64,000 bases of DNA, taken from positions 186,001-250,000 of the forward strand of contig NZ_LZGL01000017.1 in NCBI RefSeq assembly GCF_001690685.1. The letters run 5' to 3'. The notes below the pieces were generated by a model, which saw nothing but the letters and a program-made list of their open reading frames with translations, searched no databases and was not told the origin of the DNA. This DNA is from Gilliamella sp. wkB112 (GTDB lineage: Bacteria; Pseudomonadota; Gammaproteobacteria; Enterobacterales; Orbaceae). Shown piece after piece: positions 28,812 through 38,240 of this stretch. The position numbers and the translations under genes were made by a program. Every line of letters begins with the position of its first letter. The first letter of the stretch is position 1.

Positions 28812-30359
28812 ATGAATATGACAGAATTTCAAAATAATTGTTATAAAATTGTCACTGACCCTAATTTATCACCAAAACAAAAATCACATTTACTTGCTTT
28901 AGCTGCAGAAAATAATCTACCTTATGTTGATCTAGATAGTGAAACTCAACAAGCATTAAATGAACGTGTGATTTGTGATATGTACGAAGGTAATGCCCCT
29001 TATAAACCTCGTTATGTCCTACCTGATTATGCAAAATTCTTAAAACAAGGATCGCAATGGTTAGAACTTGAACCAGCTAAAACATTTGATGATGCGATAA
29101 ATATGCTAACCATTGCTTATCATCATGTTCCATCAGTAACCAGTATGCCTGTTTATTTAGGTTGTTTAGATCAAATATTGCTTCCTTATATTGGCAACCT
29201 TAATGAAGACGAACTTTATGATCGCTTAAAACATTTTTGGATTATGCTCGACCGTAATTTACCCGATGCATTTATGCATGCCAATATAGGACCTACGGAT
29301 AATATTCTTTGTCGAATATTGTTACGGATTGATAAAGAACTTAAACAAGTCGCACCGAATTTAACATTTATCTATGATGAAAAAGTCACTTCCGAAGAAT
29401 TATTATCATTAGCAATTGATAACATTTGCTATACAGCTAAACCTCACATTGCTAACAATAAAATAATTGCAAAGGATTTTGATGAAAAAGGATATGGGGT
29501 AGTGAGTTGTTATAATTCACTGCCCATTGCTGGAGGCGGTAGTACCCTTGCACGAATCAATTTAAAAGAAGTAGCCTTGCGTAGTAAAAATATCGATGAT
29601 TTTTTGCAAAATACACTACCTTATTATTGTCAACTACAATTAAATCTTATCAAGGCTAGATCTGAATTCCTTTATGAAAAATCAAACTTTTTTAGCAACA
29701 GCTTTTTAATAAAAGAAGGTTTAATTGATGCCGACAGATTTGCGCCTATGTTTGGTATTTATGCTATGGCAGAAGCAGTAAATATTTTACAGGAAAAATC
29801 AAATATTGCTGGTCGTTATGGACAAGACGAAAAAGCGAATGAGCTTGCTTTAACCATTTCCAAACAACTTGCTGAATTTGTTGATAATCATGCAGTTAAA
29901 CATGCATGGAAAGGTAAAGCTATGTTGCATGCACAGTCTGGCATTAGCTCCGATCGTGGTACAACTCCTGGACTAAGAATACCTTATGGACAAGAACCTG
30001 ATCCTGTGAGTCATATTATGGCTGTATTTAAGCATCATCATTATTATAGTTCAGGTATAAGTGATATATTAACCATTGATGAAACCATAAAAAATAATCA
30101 ATCAGCATTACTACAAATTTGTAAAGCAGCTTTCCAAATTGGTTTTCGTGAATTTACCGCTAATATAAGTGGTAATGACCTAGTTCGAGTAACAGGTTAT
30201 ATGGTGAGATTATCGGATATGGCTAAATACAAACAAGAAGGTTCTAGAATTAATACTACTTTTTTGGGTAGTGAAGCAGCAGATGATGCTGATGGTAATA
30301 GTTACTTATGCAGAACACCAAGAGTAATTAGTCATGAACAAATCATGGGCAATCGTTAA
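28812..30359 (+). CDS. yjjI: YjjI-family glycyl radical enzyme
   Basis: Glycyl radical enzyme of the YjjI (DUF3029) family, 515 residues, active only without oxygen. The glycyl radical motif RVTGY near the C-terminus puts the radical on G462, and the C-terminal NTTFLGSEAADD and PRVISHEQIM segments match the family. C233 in VVSCYNSLP is the likely catalytic thiyl residue by position in other glycyl radical enzymes (inference). The reaction is unknown. Its activase yjjW overlaps it by 26 bases. In E. coli yjjI-yjjW sit beside deoCABD, and here they follow the nucleoside genes, supporting a role linked to (deoxy)nucleoside breakdown. Confidence 0.9.
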   Translation: MNMTEFQNNCYKIVTDPNLSPKQKSHLLALAAENNLPYVDLDSETQQALNERVICDMYEGNAPYKPRYVLPDYAKFLKQGSQWLELEPAKTFDDAINMLTIAYHHVPSVTSMPVYLGCLDQILLPYIGNLNEDELYDRLKHFWIMLDRNLPDAFMHANIGPTDNILCRILLRIDKELKQVAPNLTFIYDEKVTSEELLSLAIDNICYTAKPHIANNKIIAKDFDEKGYGVVSCYNSLPIAGGGSTLARINLKEVALRSKNIDDFLQNTLPYYCQLQLNLIKARSEFLYEKSNFFSNSFLIKEGLIDADRFAPMFGIYAMAEAVNILQEKSNIAGRYGQDEKANELALTISKQLAEFVDNHAVKHAWKGKAMLHAQSGISSDRGTTPGLRIPYGQEPDPVSHIMAVFKHHHYYSSGISDILTIDETIKNNQSALLQICKAAFQIGFREFTANISGNDLVRVTGYMVRLSDMAKYKQEGSRINTTFLGSEAADDADGNSYLCRTPRVISHEQIMGNR

Positions 30360-31200
30360 TAAACTTTTACCCTTTTCTTGTGTCGATGGGCCTGGAAACC
30401 GTTTTGTTATATTTTTACAAGGATGCAACTTTAACTGTTTAAACTGCCACAATCCCTACACCATATCATTCTGTAAGGATTGTGGTGATTGTGTCGATAC
30501 TTGTCCTCATCAAGCATTATCATTGAAAAAAAATAAAGTTATATGGCATGCTGATGCTTGCCAGCAATGTGACACGTGTATTAATACTTGTCATTATAAC
30601 TCAACACCAATGACCTATAATTATAGCGTTAATGATATTTTAAAAGAAATTCGCAAATATTTACCTTTTTTAACTGGCATTACCATCAGTGGTGGAGAAG
30701 CAACTTTACAGTTACCTTTTATTCAAACCTTGTTTCATACAATAAAACAAACTGGTGATTTAAAACATCTAACTTGTTTTATTGATAGTAATGGTTATTT
30801 AACTACTACGGGTTGGCAAAAAGTAGCAAATGTTATGGATGGTGCCATGATAGATCTCAAAGCATGGGATAACCAAGTACATAAAAACTTAACAGGCCGA
30901 GATAATAACCGTGTTAAAGAAACAATTACCTATCTATCAAAAATTAATAAATTACATGAAGTCAGACTATTAATTATTCCTAATCATACCGATTTGCAAG
31001 ATAATGCTGAAAAAATTGCCAGTTTTATAACAAATTTAGACCCTACAATAAAGATCCGAATTAATGCATTTCATAACCATGGAGTGCATGGTATAGCTAA
31101 GTATTGGAAACCTGCAGCTAAGCAACAAATTGAGATTTTTGCTGCTGAACTAAAACAATATGGCTTAAAGCATATCACGGTGCCAATAATTTATTTATAA
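30334..31200 (+). CDS. yjjW: YjjW, radical SAM glycyl-radical-enzyme activase
   Basis: Radical SAM enzyme that would install the glycyl radical on YjjI. 288 residues with the CxxxCxxC cluster motif (C31, C35, C38) followed by two ferredoxin-like 4Fe-4S motifs (C47, C50, C53, C57 and C76, C79, C82, C86), the usual activase insertion. The TISGGEATLQ region is the SAM-binding GGE motif. The 26-base overlap with yjjI indicates translational coupling. Oxygen-sensitive in keeping with an anaerobic gut lifestyle. No regulatory site was seen inside yjjI. Confidence 0.93.
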   Translation: MNKSWAIVNKLLPFSCVDGPGNRFVIFLQGCNFNCLNCHNPYTISFCKDCGDCVDTCPHQALSLKKNKVIWHADACQQCDTCINTCHYNSTPMTYNYSVNDILKEIRKYLPFLTGITISGGEATLQLPFIQTLFHTIKQTGDLKHLTCFIDSNGYLTTTGWQKVANVMDGAMIDLKAWDNQVHKNLTGRDNNRVKETITYLSKINKLHEVRLLIIPNHTDLQDNAEKIASFITNLDPTIKIRINAFHNHGVHGIAKYWKPAAKQQIEIFAAELKQYGLKHITVPIIYL

Positions 31201-31326
31201 CTGTTTCTACTTACACTTTCGATATCTAAAATATCAGCTTAATTTCATATCAAAAACATAATCAATTGTTATTTAACATATATTTTTACTAATTTTTGCA
31301 AAACTTAAAAAAACCTTAAAATGGAA

Positions 31327-31355
31327 TTGTAAATGATTATCATTTAGTTTAGACT
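31327..31355 (+). promoter_or_regulatory. Promoter with Fur box for the TonB-dependent receptor
   Basis: TTGTAA (31327-31332) and TAGACT (31350-31355) are 17 bases apart. A near-palindromic Fur box GTAAATGATTATCATTTAG (31329-31347) overlaps the -35 and fills the spacer, matching 13 of 19 positions of the classic Fur box. Iron-replete Fur would block this promoter. The receptor start is 34 bases downstream. Confidence 0.85.
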
Positions 31356-31388
31356 GCGCAAGTTTTAATCAACCCCTGAGAGGCTAAA

Positions 31389-33611
31389 ATGTCTATTTAT
31401 CAACTAAAAATTAGTAAGATTTCAGCATTAATATTAGCAAGTATTTTTGTTATACCCGCTCTAGCCGATGAAACAGTCAATAATGATGATAAAACCGATG
31501 ACGTCATGTATGTCGAAGGAAAAACAGAGTATGCCACTGGTCGTGTTAATGGTATTGTAGCTACACGAAGTATGCTAGCAACCAAAAGTGATATTCCACT
31601 AATCAAAACACCACAGTCGGTTTCAGTTATTACTCGAGATCAAATGGATTTGCAAAATGCTGCATCAGTTTCCCAAGCGTTGCGTTATTCTGCTAGTGTA
31701 TTTACCGAATATCGCGGTGATTCAAATCGTTCCGATGAAGTGATTATTCGTGGATTCGGCTATGCTCCTCGTTATTTAGATGGACTTAATTATTCCGGAA
31801 CCATGAATTCACGTAATGTGGCTCTAAATCCTTGGTTACTTGAACGCGTTGAAGTCATTAGAGGACCATCCTCTTCTCTTTATGGGCAAAGCTCTGCTGG
31901 AGGATTAATCGGTATGACCAGTAAACGCCCTACGACTGAAACGATTCGTCATGTGCAAGTTCGTGCCGGTAATCAACGTTTACGTGAAGCTGCATTCGAT
32001 TTTGGTGGTGCCATAAGCGACAATTTATTATTCCGCTTAAATGGTATTGGTACGGAACGTGATGCGCAACCTAAATTTGTGCGGGATGAAAGTGTAGCTA
32101 TAGCACCAGCACTAACTTGGATGCCATCTGAAAACACTACTTTTACCATATTAACTAGTTATCAAAAAGATCCTGATGCTAACGAACGTAACTTCTTACC
32201 TAAACGTGGTACTATTGATAAAAGTCATGGTAAAGTCCCTTATGACTTTGCCGTTAGTGATCCTAATTTCTTCGACTCTTGGCGTGAACAATATTCTACC
32301 GGTTATGCCTTAGAGCATGATTTTAACGATAGTCTTACTTTTAGACAAAATTTACGCTATACCAAAAATACTCAACGCTATAAATATATGGTATATACTT
32401 TTGATGATGACGATGCTAAAACAAGTATTTATCGTAGACCACAAATAGAACATATTAATAATAAAGAATTAACCGTAGATAATCGTCTTGAATCATTATT
32501 TGATACCGGCATGGTAACTCATAATGCTACTTTAGGCTTTGATTATAAATGGAATCGCGATGATAATCAGTTAAATCGAGCTTCAAATGGTTATATAATT
32601 GATTGGAAGCATCCTAAATATCATATAACTGTTCCTAAAGCAGATGATCCATTAAAACCTTTTGATGATAAATTACAAAGGTTATCGCAATTAGGGGTTT
32701 ACATTCAAGATCAACTTGAAATCAATCAATTTAACATATTATTTTCAGGACGTTACGATCATTCAAAAGTTAATATTAAAAAAAGATATGATTCAGGTGA
32801 TTTAATGCATGACCGACTTTCAGTAAATGATGATGCTTTTACTACACGTGTTGGGGTTTTATATGCGTTTGAAAATGGTATTTCTCCTTATATTAATTAT
32901 AGTACATCATTTGAACCAAATGCCGATATTGATGAAAAAGGTAAAGCATTTAAACCATCCAAAGCTAAAGAAGTTGAGGCTGGGGTAAAATATCAAATGC
33001 CAAATAGTAAAACATTACTTAGCGCTGCTGTTTATCAATTAGATGAGCGTGATGAGGTGACTTATGACTATAGCATTTTCCACAAGCGTCAAGTTGGCAA
33101 AATTCGTTCAAAAGGTGCTGAATTTGAGGCTCATTCCGAACTAACCAAAAATATAGACTTAATTGCGACCTATAGCTATGGTGATAGTAAATACAAAAAA
33201 ACCTCTATTTCTACTCTAAAAGGTAAACCAGTGGAAAGAAATCCTCGCCATCAGGCTTCATTATGGGCTGATTATAAATTTATTGATGGCATATTTGATG
33301 GTTTATCTAGCGGCTTTGGAGTGCGTTATGTTGGTACAACTAATGCTTACGACGTTCTTACCGTTAAAGATGCTGCCGGTAATAATCATTACGGAATAAG
33401 AAAACGTTTTGAAGTGCCAGTTTATACCCTTTATGATTGGACTTTACGCTATGATTTATCTGCTAAAATGCCAAGTTTAAAAGGTCTAACTTTGCAAGTT
33501 AATGCCAATAATTTATTTAATAAACATTATGTTGCGGCTTGTGGAACAGATACATCTTGTTTCTATGGGTTAGAGCGTCAAGTTTCAGCAGCTTTAAATT
33601 ATGATTGGTAA
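31389..33611 (+). CDS. TonB-dependent siderophore receptor
   Basis: Outer-membrane siderophore receptor of 740 residues. A signal peptide (to about residue 26, ALA) precedes a TonB-box-like DDVMYVEG and the plug domain (TPQSVSVITRDQM, QALRYSASVFTEYRGD, IIRGFGY, VEVIRGPSSSLYGQSSAGG), then the 22-strand barrel ending in an aromatic residue (NYDW). The TPQSVSVITRDQM plug resembles the FhuA/FoxA hydroxamate-type group rather than FepA. The Fur box supports iron control. The esterase gene overlaps its 3' end by 11 bases. No TonB, ABC importer or siderophore synthesis gene is nearby, so a xenosiderophore is likely. The ligand cannot be named. Confidence 0.92.
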   Translation: MSIYQLKISKISALILASIFVIPALADETVNNDDKTDDVMYVEGKTEYATGRVNGIVATRSMLATKSDIPLIKTPQSVSVITRDQMDLQNAASVSQALRYSASVFTEYRGDSNRSDEVIIRGFGYAPRYLDGLNYSGTMNSRNVALNPWLLERVEVIRGPSSSLYGQSSAGGLIGMTSKRPTTETIRHVQVRAGNQRLREAAFDFGGAISDNLLFRLNGIGTERDAQPKFVRDESVAIAPALTWMPSENTTFTILTSYQKDPDANERNFLPKRGTIDKSHGKVPYDFAVSDPNFFDSWREQYSTGYALEHDFNDSLTFRQNLRYTKNTQRYKYMVYTFDDDDAKTSIYRRPQIEHINNKELTVDNRLESLFDTGMVTHNATLGFDYKWNRDDNQLNRASNGYIIDWKHPKYHITVPKADDPLKPFDDKLQRLSQLGVYIQDQLEINQFNILFSGRYDHSKVNIKKRYDSGDLMHDRLSVNDDAFTTRVGVLYAFENGISPYINYSTSFEPNADIDEKGKAFKPSKAKEVEAGVKYQMPNSKTLLSAAVYQLDERDEVTYDYSIFHKRQVGKIRSKGAEFEAHSELTKNIDLIATYSYGDSKYKKTSISTLKGKPVERNPRHQASLWADYKFIDGIFDGLSSGFGVRYVGTTNAYDVLTVKDAAGNNHYGIRKRFEVPVYTLYDWTLRYDLSAKMPSLKGLTLQVNANNLFNKHYVAACGTDTSCFYGLERQVSAALNYDW

Positions 33612-35178
33612 ATTTTTAGTACCTAATAACAAGCAATTCTGGTTAAGAGGAATTGTTTTATTAGCATTACCATTATGTGGTAATGCTAATTTACCTTGTT
33701 TATCTTTAGCTCCTGGAATAACGACGACTAGCCAGCAATTGGATGCTTCTGGCAAACTTTGTTTACAAACCTTTTTTAAGCAAGGCGATTTGATCGAAGG
33801 CAACTACACTTCGCTAGCTAAATTAGATCTTGTTACTGTTGACCATCAATATATACGGCAATTGAGTGGCAATGGTAATGAATTTATTTTTACCGTGCCA
33901 CAAAGTGATAATTATCAACTTATTATGAACGGTCAACCTAATCAATCATTTACACTGACTTGGCAAACTACACCCGCCAATACACCTAAAGCCTATAAAT
34001 TAATTAGCCCTGAGTTAATTAAACTAGAGCAAACTCTATTAACCAATAAAGATACTAGTGTTTTTTGGCATAAAATCGCTGAGCAAGGCACACCTTTAAT
34101 CGAACCCTATGATGAAAATAATGTGATAATGACCTTTTTATGGCGAGGTGAGTTAAATAATATTAAAATATTTGGTTCACCAACTGGTGATCACGATGAC
34201 TTATATCATCTGGCTAATAGTGATGTTTGGTTTCGTAGTTACATCGTTCCTAAAACCACTCGTTATAGTTATCAGCTAGCACCCAATATTCCAATAACGG
34301 CTAAACCCATAGCGCAGCAAAGGCATGCTATTGTTGCAACTGCTCAGCAAGATCCACTAAATCCTCATTTTTACCCAAGTGATGGGGTCGATAAATTCCA
34401 TCGCGAATCTTATGTTGAACTTGCTGACGCACCAGTACAATTTGGTATTAAAGCAGAAATAAATTCACCGAAAGGCAGTTTAACTCAGCATAAGTTTAAA
34501 AGTCATATTCTAAACAATGAACGTGGTATCACGATTTACTGGCCGGCTAATATTAAAGCATTGCCACCTGATGATCTAAACTTAGTTATTTTATTTGATA
34601 GTCGCCAATACCAACAAAAAACCGCTATTATTAACATAATGAATAACTTAATCGCGCATAAAAAAATTACGCCAACTATTTTGGTTATGCTTGATACCTT
34701 AGATAGCCAAACACGCTCCCAAGAATTACCCCCTTATTCAACTAAATTAGCTGATTGCTTAGCCACCGAGTTATTGCCATGGTTGAAACATCAACATATT
34801 GATGTTAAGCCAAATAATACCGTTATTGCTGGTTCTAGTTTTGGTGGGTTAGCTTCGTCTTATATTGCTTTTTTATATCCACAATATTTCCCGAAGGTAT
34901 TGAGTTTATCTGGTTCATATTGGTGGGGACCAAAAAATCACACTGGTGAATGGCTCAGTGAGCAATTTGCCCAACAATCGCCTAAAGCAATTAAATTCTA
35001 CCTTAATGCTGGCTTATTTGAAGGCAACTTACTAGCCAGTAATCGCCACTTTAGTAATATTTTACGCGCTAAAGGCTATACTTATTTTTACCATGAAACA
35101 GCTAGTGGGCACGATTACTTACATTGGCAGGGTGAATTTGCTGAAGGATTGCAATATTTATTAAATGCACACCATTAA
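33601..35178 (+). CDS. Secreted Fes/IroD-like siderophore esterase with extra N-terminal domain
   Basis: 525-residue protein with a probable signal peptide (about 1-29, ending GNA). Then come a PPC-like beta domain (about 35-115), an enterochelin-esterase N-terminal-like domain (about 120-250, with TFLWRG, GSPTGDHDDL and WFRSYIVP), and an alpha/beta esterase domain (about 280-525). The nucleophile S413 sits in AGSSFGG and the likely histidine is H504 in SGHDYLHW. E. coli Fes lacks a signal peptide, so this looks like a periplasmic form that would hydrolyse a siderophore after receptor uptake. The start overlaps the receptor by 11 bases. Substrate by inference only. Confidence 0.8.
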   Translation: MIGKFLVPNNKQFWLRGIVLLALPLCGNANLPCLSLAPGITTTSQQLDASGKLCLQTFFKQGDLIEGNYTSLAKLDLVTVDHQYIRQLSGNGNEFIFTVPQSDNYQLIMNGQPNQSFTLTWQTTPANTPKAYKLISPELIKLEQTLLTNKDTSVFWHKIAEQGTPLIEPYDENNVIMTFLWRGELNNIKIFGSPTGDHDDLYHLANSDVWFRSYIVPKTTRYSYQLAPNIPITAKPIAQQRHAIVATAQQDPLNPHFYPSDGVDKFHRESYVELADAPVQFGIKAEINSPKGSLTQHKFKSHILNNERGITIYWPANIKALPPDDLNLVILFDSRQYQQKTAIINIMNNLIAHKKITPTILVMLDTLDSQTRSQELPPYSTKLADCLATELLPWLKHQHIDVKPNNTVIAGSSFGGLASSYIAFLYPQYFPKVLSLSGSYWWGPKNHTGEWLSEQFAQQSPKAIKFYLNAGLFEGNLLASNRHFSNILRAKGYTYFYHETASGHDYLHWQGEFAEGLQYLLNAHH

Positions 35179-35206
35179 TATTTAATAAATAATCTTAAGC
35201 TTAATT

Positions 35207-35247
35207 ATATGTTTCCATTAGAGTTAATTAACGGAAACATATTTTTT
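35207..35247 (+). terminator. Terminator after the siderophore esterase
   Basis: ATATGTTTCC (35207-35216) pairs with GGAAACATAT (35233-35242), followed by a run of T. It ends the receptor-esterase operon. The minus strand lacks a strong T run, so tex (ending at 35269) may use a different signal. Confidence 0.8.
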
Positions 35248-35268
35248 ACATTTTAATATACAATAATT

Positions 35269-37575
35269 TTATTTATTTTTGTTAAACGCAGCGGCAAACG
35301 CATTTCCCATAGCACTATTACCCATAGAATGGTTATGATTTTGAGATTTAGCCGTTACTGATTTACCATTAGACGGTTTTGTTGAATCTTGCTTAGGCAT
35401 GACTACATCATCGAGTCGCATGGTTAACGCAATACGTTTACGAGCAATATCGACTTCCATCACTTTTACTTTAACGATATCCCCTGCTTTCACCACTGTT
35501 CTTGGGTCATCAACAAATTTATTGGATAAAGCTGAAATATGCACTAAACCATCTTGATGTACGCCAATATCAACAAAGGCACCAAAGTTGGTCACATTGG
35601 TTACAGCACCTTCCATAACCATACCAACTTTTAAATCTTGCATGGTTTCAATATTGTCAGCAAACTGCGCAGTTTTGAATTCTGGCCTCGGATCACGACC
35701 AGGTTTATCCAATTCTTTAATAATGTCAGTCACAGTTGGTACACCAAAATGATCATCCACATAATCAACTGCTTTAAGTGATTTCAAATAATTAGTATCA
35801 CCTAAAATGTCTTTTAGTGATTTATGATTTTTGTCTAAAATGCGCTCAACTACTGGATAAGCTTCAGGGTGAACGGCTGATGCATCTAATGGATTGTTGC
35901 CATTGGTAATACGTAAAAAACCGGCACATTGCTCAAAGGCTTTAGGACCTAATCGCGCTACTTTTAGTAATTGTTTGCGGTCGGAAAATTGGCCATTTTC
36001 ATTACGCCAGTCAATAATATTTTGAGCGATGACTTTATTTAATCCGGCAATACGCGCCAATAACATCATTGAAGCGGTATTTAAATTTACCCCAACCGCA
36101 TTTACGCCATCTTCCACCACAGCATCAAGCTTTTTCGCCAATAAGGTTTGACTCACATCGTGTTGGTACTGACCCACTCCAATTGATTTTGGATCGATTT
36201 TTACTAACTCAGCTAAAGGATCTTGTAAGCGCCGGGCAATGGATACTGCTCCACGAATTGATACATCTAGATCTGGGAACTCTTGTGCAGCCAGTTCCGA
36301 AGCGGAATAAACTGATGCGCCGGCCTCACTGACAATCACTTTTTGCGCTTTAACTTCCGGGTATTTTTTTTGTACATCTAAATAAAAACGTTCGGTTTCC
36401 CGTGAAGCGGTACCATTACCAATTGCAACCAGTTCAACTTGATACTTAATACAAAGTGCCGCTACTATCATGGCAGCTTTATCGGCTTGCCCGGTGTGTG
36501 GGTAGATAGTTTCAGTCGCGACCAATTTACCGGTGGCATCCACCACCGCAATTTTAACACCGGTGCGTAAACCAGGATCCATACCCATGGTCACTTTCAT
36601 ACCCGCTGGGGCCGCCATTAACATATCATGCAAATTAGCTGCAAATACGTCGATCGCTTCTTGTTCTGCATTTTCGCGTAGAGTAGTCATTAATTCGGTT
36701 TCCATATGCAGCAAAATTTTGATGCGCCAAGTCCAATTAATCACTGCTTTACGCCATTTATCTGCTGGTGCATCATTGAAATGTACACCTAAATATTCAG
36801 TGATAATATGTTCACAATAACTTTCTTTCGGAGCTTCTTCATATTGAGGATCGGCATTTAATGACAGTTGTAAAAAACCTTCGTTACGTCCACGAAACAT
36901 CGCTAATGCACGATGGGATGGTACTTTTGAGATCAACTCACTTTGGGCAAAATAGTCGCGGAATTTAGCGCCTTCTTCTTCTTTACCACTAACTACTTGC
37001 GAAACTAAATGTGCATTGTTCCACAGATAGTGACGTACTTTTGCTAACAATGCCGCATCTTCAGCAAAACGTTCCATTAGAATGTAACGAGCACCATCTA
37101 ATGCGGATTTAGTATCAGCCACACCTTTATCAGTATCTAAATATTTCTCGGCTTCAGTTTCAGGATTTAATGTTGGTGTTTGCCATAAATCATCAGCAAG
37201 CGGTTCCAGTCCTGCTTCAATCGCTATCTGACCGCGAGTACGGCGTTTAGGTTTGTAAGGTAAATAAAGATCTTCAAGTTCGGTTTTACTAAGCGTCGAA
37301 ATAATGCTTTTAGATAATTCTGGTGTTAATTTACCTTGTTCTTCAATAGACTTTAAGATGGTTTGTTTTCGATCTTCAAGTTCACGCAAGTAACTTAAAC
37401 GGCTGTCTAAAGTACGTAATTGGGTATCATCAAGCCCTCCGGTTACTTCTTTACGATAACGCGCAATAAAGGGGACAGTACTACCTTCATCTAATAATTG
37501 AATCGCTGCTAAAACTTGTTCTGGTTTTACGGTTAACTCACCAGCTATAATATGGCTTATTTGATTATTTATCAT
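35269..37575 (-). CDS. tex: Tex, RNA-binding transcription accessory protein
   Basis: 768-residue Tex-family protein. From the N-terminus: Tex helical domain ([15 protein letters not shown]), the YqgF-like domain ([18 protein letters not shown], near 330), the helix-hairpin-helix region ([27 protein letters not shown], near 495-520) and a C-terminal S1 RNA-binding domain (about 650-725). It acts in transcription/RNA metabolism in other bacteria. It is divergent from greB with only 45 bases between starts; in E. coli (yhgF) it follows greB on the same strand, so the local order is inverted. Confidence 0.95.
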   Translation of the reverse strand: MINNQISHIIAGELTVKPEQVLAAIQLLDEGSTVPFIARYRKEVTGGLDDTQLRTLDSRLSYLRELEDRKQTILKSIEEQGKLTPELSKSIISTLSKTELEDLYLPYKPKRRTRGQIAIEAGLEPLADDLWQTPTLNPETEAEKYLDTDKGVADTKSALDGARYILMERFAEDAALLAKVRHYLWNNAHLVSQVVSGKEEEGAKFRDYFAQSELISKVPSHRALAMFRGRNEGFLQLSLNADPQYEEAPKESYCEHIITEYLGVHFNDAPADKWRKAVINWTWRIKILLHMETELMTTLRENAEQEAIDVFAANLHDMLMAAPAGMKVTMGMDPGLRTGVKIAVVDATGKLVATETIYPHTGQADKAAMIVAALCIKYQVELVAIGNGTASRETERFYLDVQKKYPEVKAQKVIVSEAGASVYSASELAAQEFPDLDVSIRGAVSIARRLQDPLAELVKIDPKSIGVGQYQHDVSQTLLAKKLDAVVEDGVNAVGVNLNTASMMLLARIAGLNKVIAQNIIDWRNENGQFSDRKQLLKVARLGPKAFEQCAGFLRITNGNNPLDASAVHPEAYPVVERILDKNHKSLKDILGDTNYLKSLKAVDYVDDHFGVPTVTDIIKELDKPGRDPRPEFKTAQFADNIETMQDLKVGMVMEGAVTNVTNFGAFVDIGVHQDGLVHISALSNKFVDDPRTVVKAGDIVKVKVMEVDIARKRIALTMRLDDVVMPKQDSTKPSNGKSVTAKSQNHNHSMGNSAMGNAFAAAFNKNK

Positions 37576-37620
37576 GATGTCTCAATATATTTTTATCGAT
37601 TAACGGAATTTGTCTTTATT

Positions 37621-38103
37621 ATGAAAAGTGCTAATTATATAACAAGAGAAGGCTACTTAACACTCGACCGTGAATTGAAATATTTATGGAAAGAAGAAAG
37701 ACCGAGAGTTACTCAAGCAGTCTCAGATGCTGCTGCACTAGGGGATCGCAGTGAAAACGCGGAATATATATATGGTAAACGTCGTCTGCGTGAAATTGAC
37801 AGGCGAGTGCGTTTTTTAAGCAAACGATTAGAATCACTTACCATTGTTGACCCTGACCCACGCCAAGAAGGTAAAGTCTTTTTTGGTGCTTGGGTAAAAT
37901 TAGAAGATGAAAATGGTAATTTACAAGTTTACCGTATTGTAGGCGCGGATGAATTCGCCCCCAAAAAGAACTGGATATCCATCAATAGTCCAGTTGCTAG
38001 AGCGTTAATCGGTCACAAAGTTGATGATGAAATCTCAGTCATGACACCCAATGGTACTGCATTTTACTATATAGTCGCTATTAGTTATCAAGCATTAACT
38101 TAA
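37621..38103 (+). CDS. greB: GreB transcript cleavage factor
   Basis: Rescues backtracked RNA polymerase by stimulating transcript cleavage. 160 residues starting at MKSANYITREGY; an earlier in-frame start at 37552 would add residues with no family match and run into tex, so 37621 is used. N-terminal coiled coil (about 1-75) with the SLGDRSENAEY-type acidic tip (here AALGDRSENAEYIYGKRRLREID, tip D and E conserved), then the C-terminal FKBP-like domain (VFFGAWVKLEDENG to end). The GDRSENAEY and KRRLREIDRRVR wording is typical of GreB over GreA. Confidence 0.95.
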   Translation: MKSANYITREGYLTLDRELKYLWKEERPRVTQAVSDAAALGDRSENAEYIYGKRRLREIDRRVRFLSKRLESLTIVDPDPRQEGKVFFGAWVKLEDENGNLQVYRIVGADEFAPKKNWISINSPVARALIGHKVDDEISVMTPNGTAFYYIVAISYQALT

Positions 38104-38240
38104 GCAAATGCAATCGATAAATTGACGATAAAAATCTGGGTAATAGTAAAATACATCCAAACTAACCATTTGTTAGCATATATAAATCCTAGTCAATAAA
38201 GGATATAATCTTTACCATTTTATTATTTACTTAACTTATT

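Noticed and set aside
31400-31606. 68-codon minus-strand frame opposite the receptor start
   Set aside because: Antisense to a receptor signal peptide and plug region that clearly code.
37552-37620. Upstream extension of greB by 23 codons
   Set aside because: It runs into the tex start and does not match the E. coli GreB N-terminus; the ATG at 37621 does.
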